Source: Streptomyces sp. NBC_00536 (GTDB lineage: Bacteria; Actinomycetota; Actinomycetes; Streptomycetales; Streptomycetaceae). Taken from it: a stretch of 64,000 bases of DNA. The DNA lies in contig NZ_CP107819.1 in NCBI RefSeq assembly GCF_036346295.1, positions 7,874,001 to 7,938,000 of the forward strand, in the 5' to 3' direction. The notes under the pieces are model-generated. The model was given only the letters and a program-made list of their open reading frames with translations. It was not told where the DNA came from and did no database searches. Each line of letters opens with the position of its first letter. The first letter of the stretch is position 1. A program made the translations under genes and the position numbers. Of the stretch, positions 61,701-64,000 are shown piece after piece.

Positions 61701-63326
61701 TCAGCAGGGGGACAGGGGTCCCTTCTGGCCGGTGAGGTTGTCGTTGGACATCCAGCCGGAGGTGGTGGTGCCGTCCACCCGGACGTACGTCCATTTGTTG
61801 CCGTAGGCGTTGACTGTGTAGCAGTAGTAGCGGAGTTTCGTGCCGGTCTTGGCGAGGGAGACGGCGGGGCACGTCTCGTACGGCCCGGTTTCGATGTGGT
61901 AGTCGCCGGCCATGAAGCCGTAGCTGCCCGGGGTCGGGTCCTTGTGGCTCCAGCCGCCGCAACTCGTCGGCACGGGGCTGGGTTTGGCCGTCGCCGAGGT
62001 CGGCGTCCGGCGTGGTGAGGCGGTGCCGGACGGCTTCTTCTTCGAGGTCGTGGTGGGGGAGGGGGAGGCGCTCGGGGTGTTCGCGCCGCCCGTCACCGCA
62101 CCCGGCTGCCCGGTCGATGGACCGCCGGGCATCGCCGCGCGTGCGGCGCCGCGGCCGCCGTGTCCCCCGGTCAGGGCGTAGGTGAGACCACCGGCACCGA
62201 GGACGGCGAGCACCGCGAAGGCCGTCACGGAAAGGGAACGGCGCCGGGTCCGGCCGGTGGCCGTGGTGGTGCCGGTGTACCGGGCGCCGGTGTCGGTACC
62301 GACGGCGGCCGACGGCTGACCGGGCGCCGGAAACGCGGTGTGCGCGGGCGGTTCGTACGGCTGGGCGTACGGCACCACCACGGGCGGCGGGCCGAAGGCG
62401 CCGCCGGCCACCGGCGCGGGGGCGGGGGCGGGCGCGGGCGCGGAGACGGGGGCGGGCGCGGGAGGCGCCGGGTCGGCCGCGACCCGTTCCAGCATCGCGC
62501 GGGCCTGGGCGGCGGTGGGCCGCCCCGCCGGGTCCTTCGCCATCAGCGCCCGCAGCACCGGCGCGAGCGGCCCCGCCCGCCGGGGCTCGGGGAGCGGTTC
62601 GCTGACGATCGCGGACAGGGTCGACCAGGCGGAGGTGCGGCGGAACGCCGACGTGCCCTCCACCGCCGCGTACAGGGTCATGCCCAGCGACCAGATGTCG
62701 GACGGGGGACCCGGCTCGTGGCCCTGGGCGCGCTCCGGCGGCAGGTAGTCGAGGGAGCCGATGATCTGGCCGCTGCGGGTCAGCTTGGACACGGCGTCCT
62801 CTTCGGCGGCGTCCATGGTGGCGATGCCGAAGTCGGTGAGGACCACCCGGCCGCCGCGCTCCAGCAGCACGTTCCCCGGCTTCACGTCCCGGTGCAGGAC
62901 CCCCGCCCGGTGCGCGGCGTCGAGCGCCTCCATCAGGGCGGCCCCGATCGCCGCCGCCTCCCGCGGATCCAGCGGGCCGCGCTCGGTCAGTACGTCGTCG
63001 AGGGAGGGACCGTCGACGAGTTCCATGACGATGACCGGCAGCCCCTGCTCCTCCGTGACGTCGTGCACGGTGACCACTCCGCCGTGCCGGATCCGGGCGG
63101 CGGCCTGCGCCTCCCGCCGCATCCGGGTCCGCAGATCGGCCAGTTCGGCCGCCCCGGCGTCCGTATAGGCCCGCAGGATCTTGACGGCGACCTCGCGGCC
63201 GAGCAGTTCGTCCACCGCGCGGGCGACCACGCCCATGCCGCCGCGGCCGACGACCGAGGTCACCCGGTACCGCCCCCCGAGCAGCCTGCCGATCAGCTCG
63301 TTGTCGTTCGCTTCCCCCGCCGGCAC
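61701..63326 (-). CDS. Receptor Ser/Thr protein kinase with extracytoplasmic SH3-like domain
   Basis: A 541-aa PknB-type kinase. The kinase domain (~15-275) has the P-loop VGRGGMGVV, catalytic Lys in EVAVKIL, HRDVKPGNVLL and DFGIA, and the activation-loop end GSLDYLPPERAQG. A Pro/Ala-rich juxtamembrane segment is followed by one helix (~367-388: VTAFAVLAVLGAGGLTYAL), a Ser/Thr/Pro linker, and a C-terminal ~90-residue domain with four Cys (TSCGGWSH, ETCPAVS, LRYYCYTV, LSPC) that looks SH3-like rather than PASTA. It probably senses wall or extracellular ligands. The start is uncertain: GTG 63326 is preferred, GTG 63383 is in frame. Confidence 0.87.
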   Translation of the reverse strand: MPAGEANDNELIGRLLGGRYRVTSVVGRGGMGVVARAVDELLGREVAVKILRAYTDAGAAELADLRTRMRREAQAAARIRHGGVVTVHDVTEEQGLPVIVMELVDGPSLDDVLTERGPLDPREAAAIGAALMEALDAAHRAGVLHRDVKPGNVLLERGGRVVLTDFGIATMDAAEEDAVSKLTRSGQIIGSLDYLPPERAQGHEPGPPSDIWSLGMTLYAAVEGTSAFRRTSAWSTLSAIVSEPLPEPRRAGPLAPVLRALMAKDPAGRPTAAQARAMLERVAADPAPPAPAPVSAPAPAPAPAPVAGGAFGPPPVVVPYAQPYEPPAHTAFPAPGQPSAAVGTDTGARYTGTTTATGRTRRRSLSVTAFAVLAVLGAGGLTYALTGGHGGRGAARAAMPGGPSTGQPGAVTGGANTPSASPSPTTTSKKKPSGTASPRRTPTSATAKPSPVPTSCGGWSHKDPTPGSYGFMAGDYHIETGPYETCPAVSLAKTGTKLRYYCYTVNAYGNKWTYVRVDGTTTSGWMSNDNLTGQKGPLSPC

Positions 63327-63404
63327 CGCACGCCCCGTTTCACAACCGCTCGTCCATGGCCTCTGCCGCCCTGTGCAGGGCACAAGAGTAGACGCACGGG
63401 TGTG

Positions 63405-64000
<596 letters not shown>

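Overview
The window is high-GC DNA (roughly 72-75 %) with codon use, leaderless promoters, GTG/TTG starts, Tat and lipoprotein signals and gene families typical of Streptomyces or a close relative. No rRNA, tRNA, CRISPR array, insertion sequence or phage gene was found. About 50 protein genes are supported, plus several decayed fragments.

Left edge (1-5980, minus strand): four genes of a lactazole-type thiopeptide cluster. A 64-aa precursor is followed by a tRNA-dependent glutamylating dehydratase, a [4+2] pyridine synthase/macrocyclase and the RRE/E1-like partner of a YcaO cyclodehydratase, which runs off the window. The last three genes overlap by 4 bases (ATGA). The core is close to lactazole but has Ser in place of the first Cys and a longer C-terminal tail. 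A 14-bp hairpin separates precursor and enzyme genes. The YcaO and elimination/dehydrogenase genes should lie beyond base 1.

6000-15500: divergent from the thiopeptide genes is an exopolysaccharide locus: a processive family-2 glycosyltransferase and an unusual acyltransferase-3/SGNH/GH16 fusion, preceded by two DasR-like (dre) palindromes. Next is a translationally coupled trio: secreted discoidin-phosphoesterase, MFS transporter and anchored beta-propeller.

15500-29200: ordinary accessory metabolism and regulation: VOC proteins, an XRE/MmyB-like regulator, amidohydrolase, patatin, an aldo/keto reductase divergent from a TetR gene, a polar amino-acid ABC importer, a type-B carboxylesterase, a 2'-5' RNA ligase-like phosphodiesterase, and a leaderless mycothiol-type/GNAT fusion.

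29237-37495: a TetR regulator divergent from a six-gene operon (amidohydrolase 3 plus a complete peptide/nickel-type ABC importer), with a 29-bp palindrome between them and a strong terminator after it. This looks like an uptake-and-hydrolysis pathway.

37600-48400: general-stress and signalling genes (STAS antagonist, ANTAR-GAF-PAS-SpoIIE phosphatase, CsbD, small membrane protein, cold-shock protein). Among them are decay scars: a molybdopterin oxidoreductase/TetR chimera at 45116-45587 and Mrp-type antiporter fragments at 47060-47794.

48400-64000: a YbdK-type ligase, a MarR/MFS pair sharing a perfect operator, an ABC-2 exporter, a large secreted protein with three Cna-B domains and a collagen-like tail, a Tat-lipoprotein DyP peroxidase, a beta-helix lipoprotein, an L,D-transpeptidase beside a receptor Ser/Thr kinase, and the C-terminal part of an FAD monooxygenase at the right edge.
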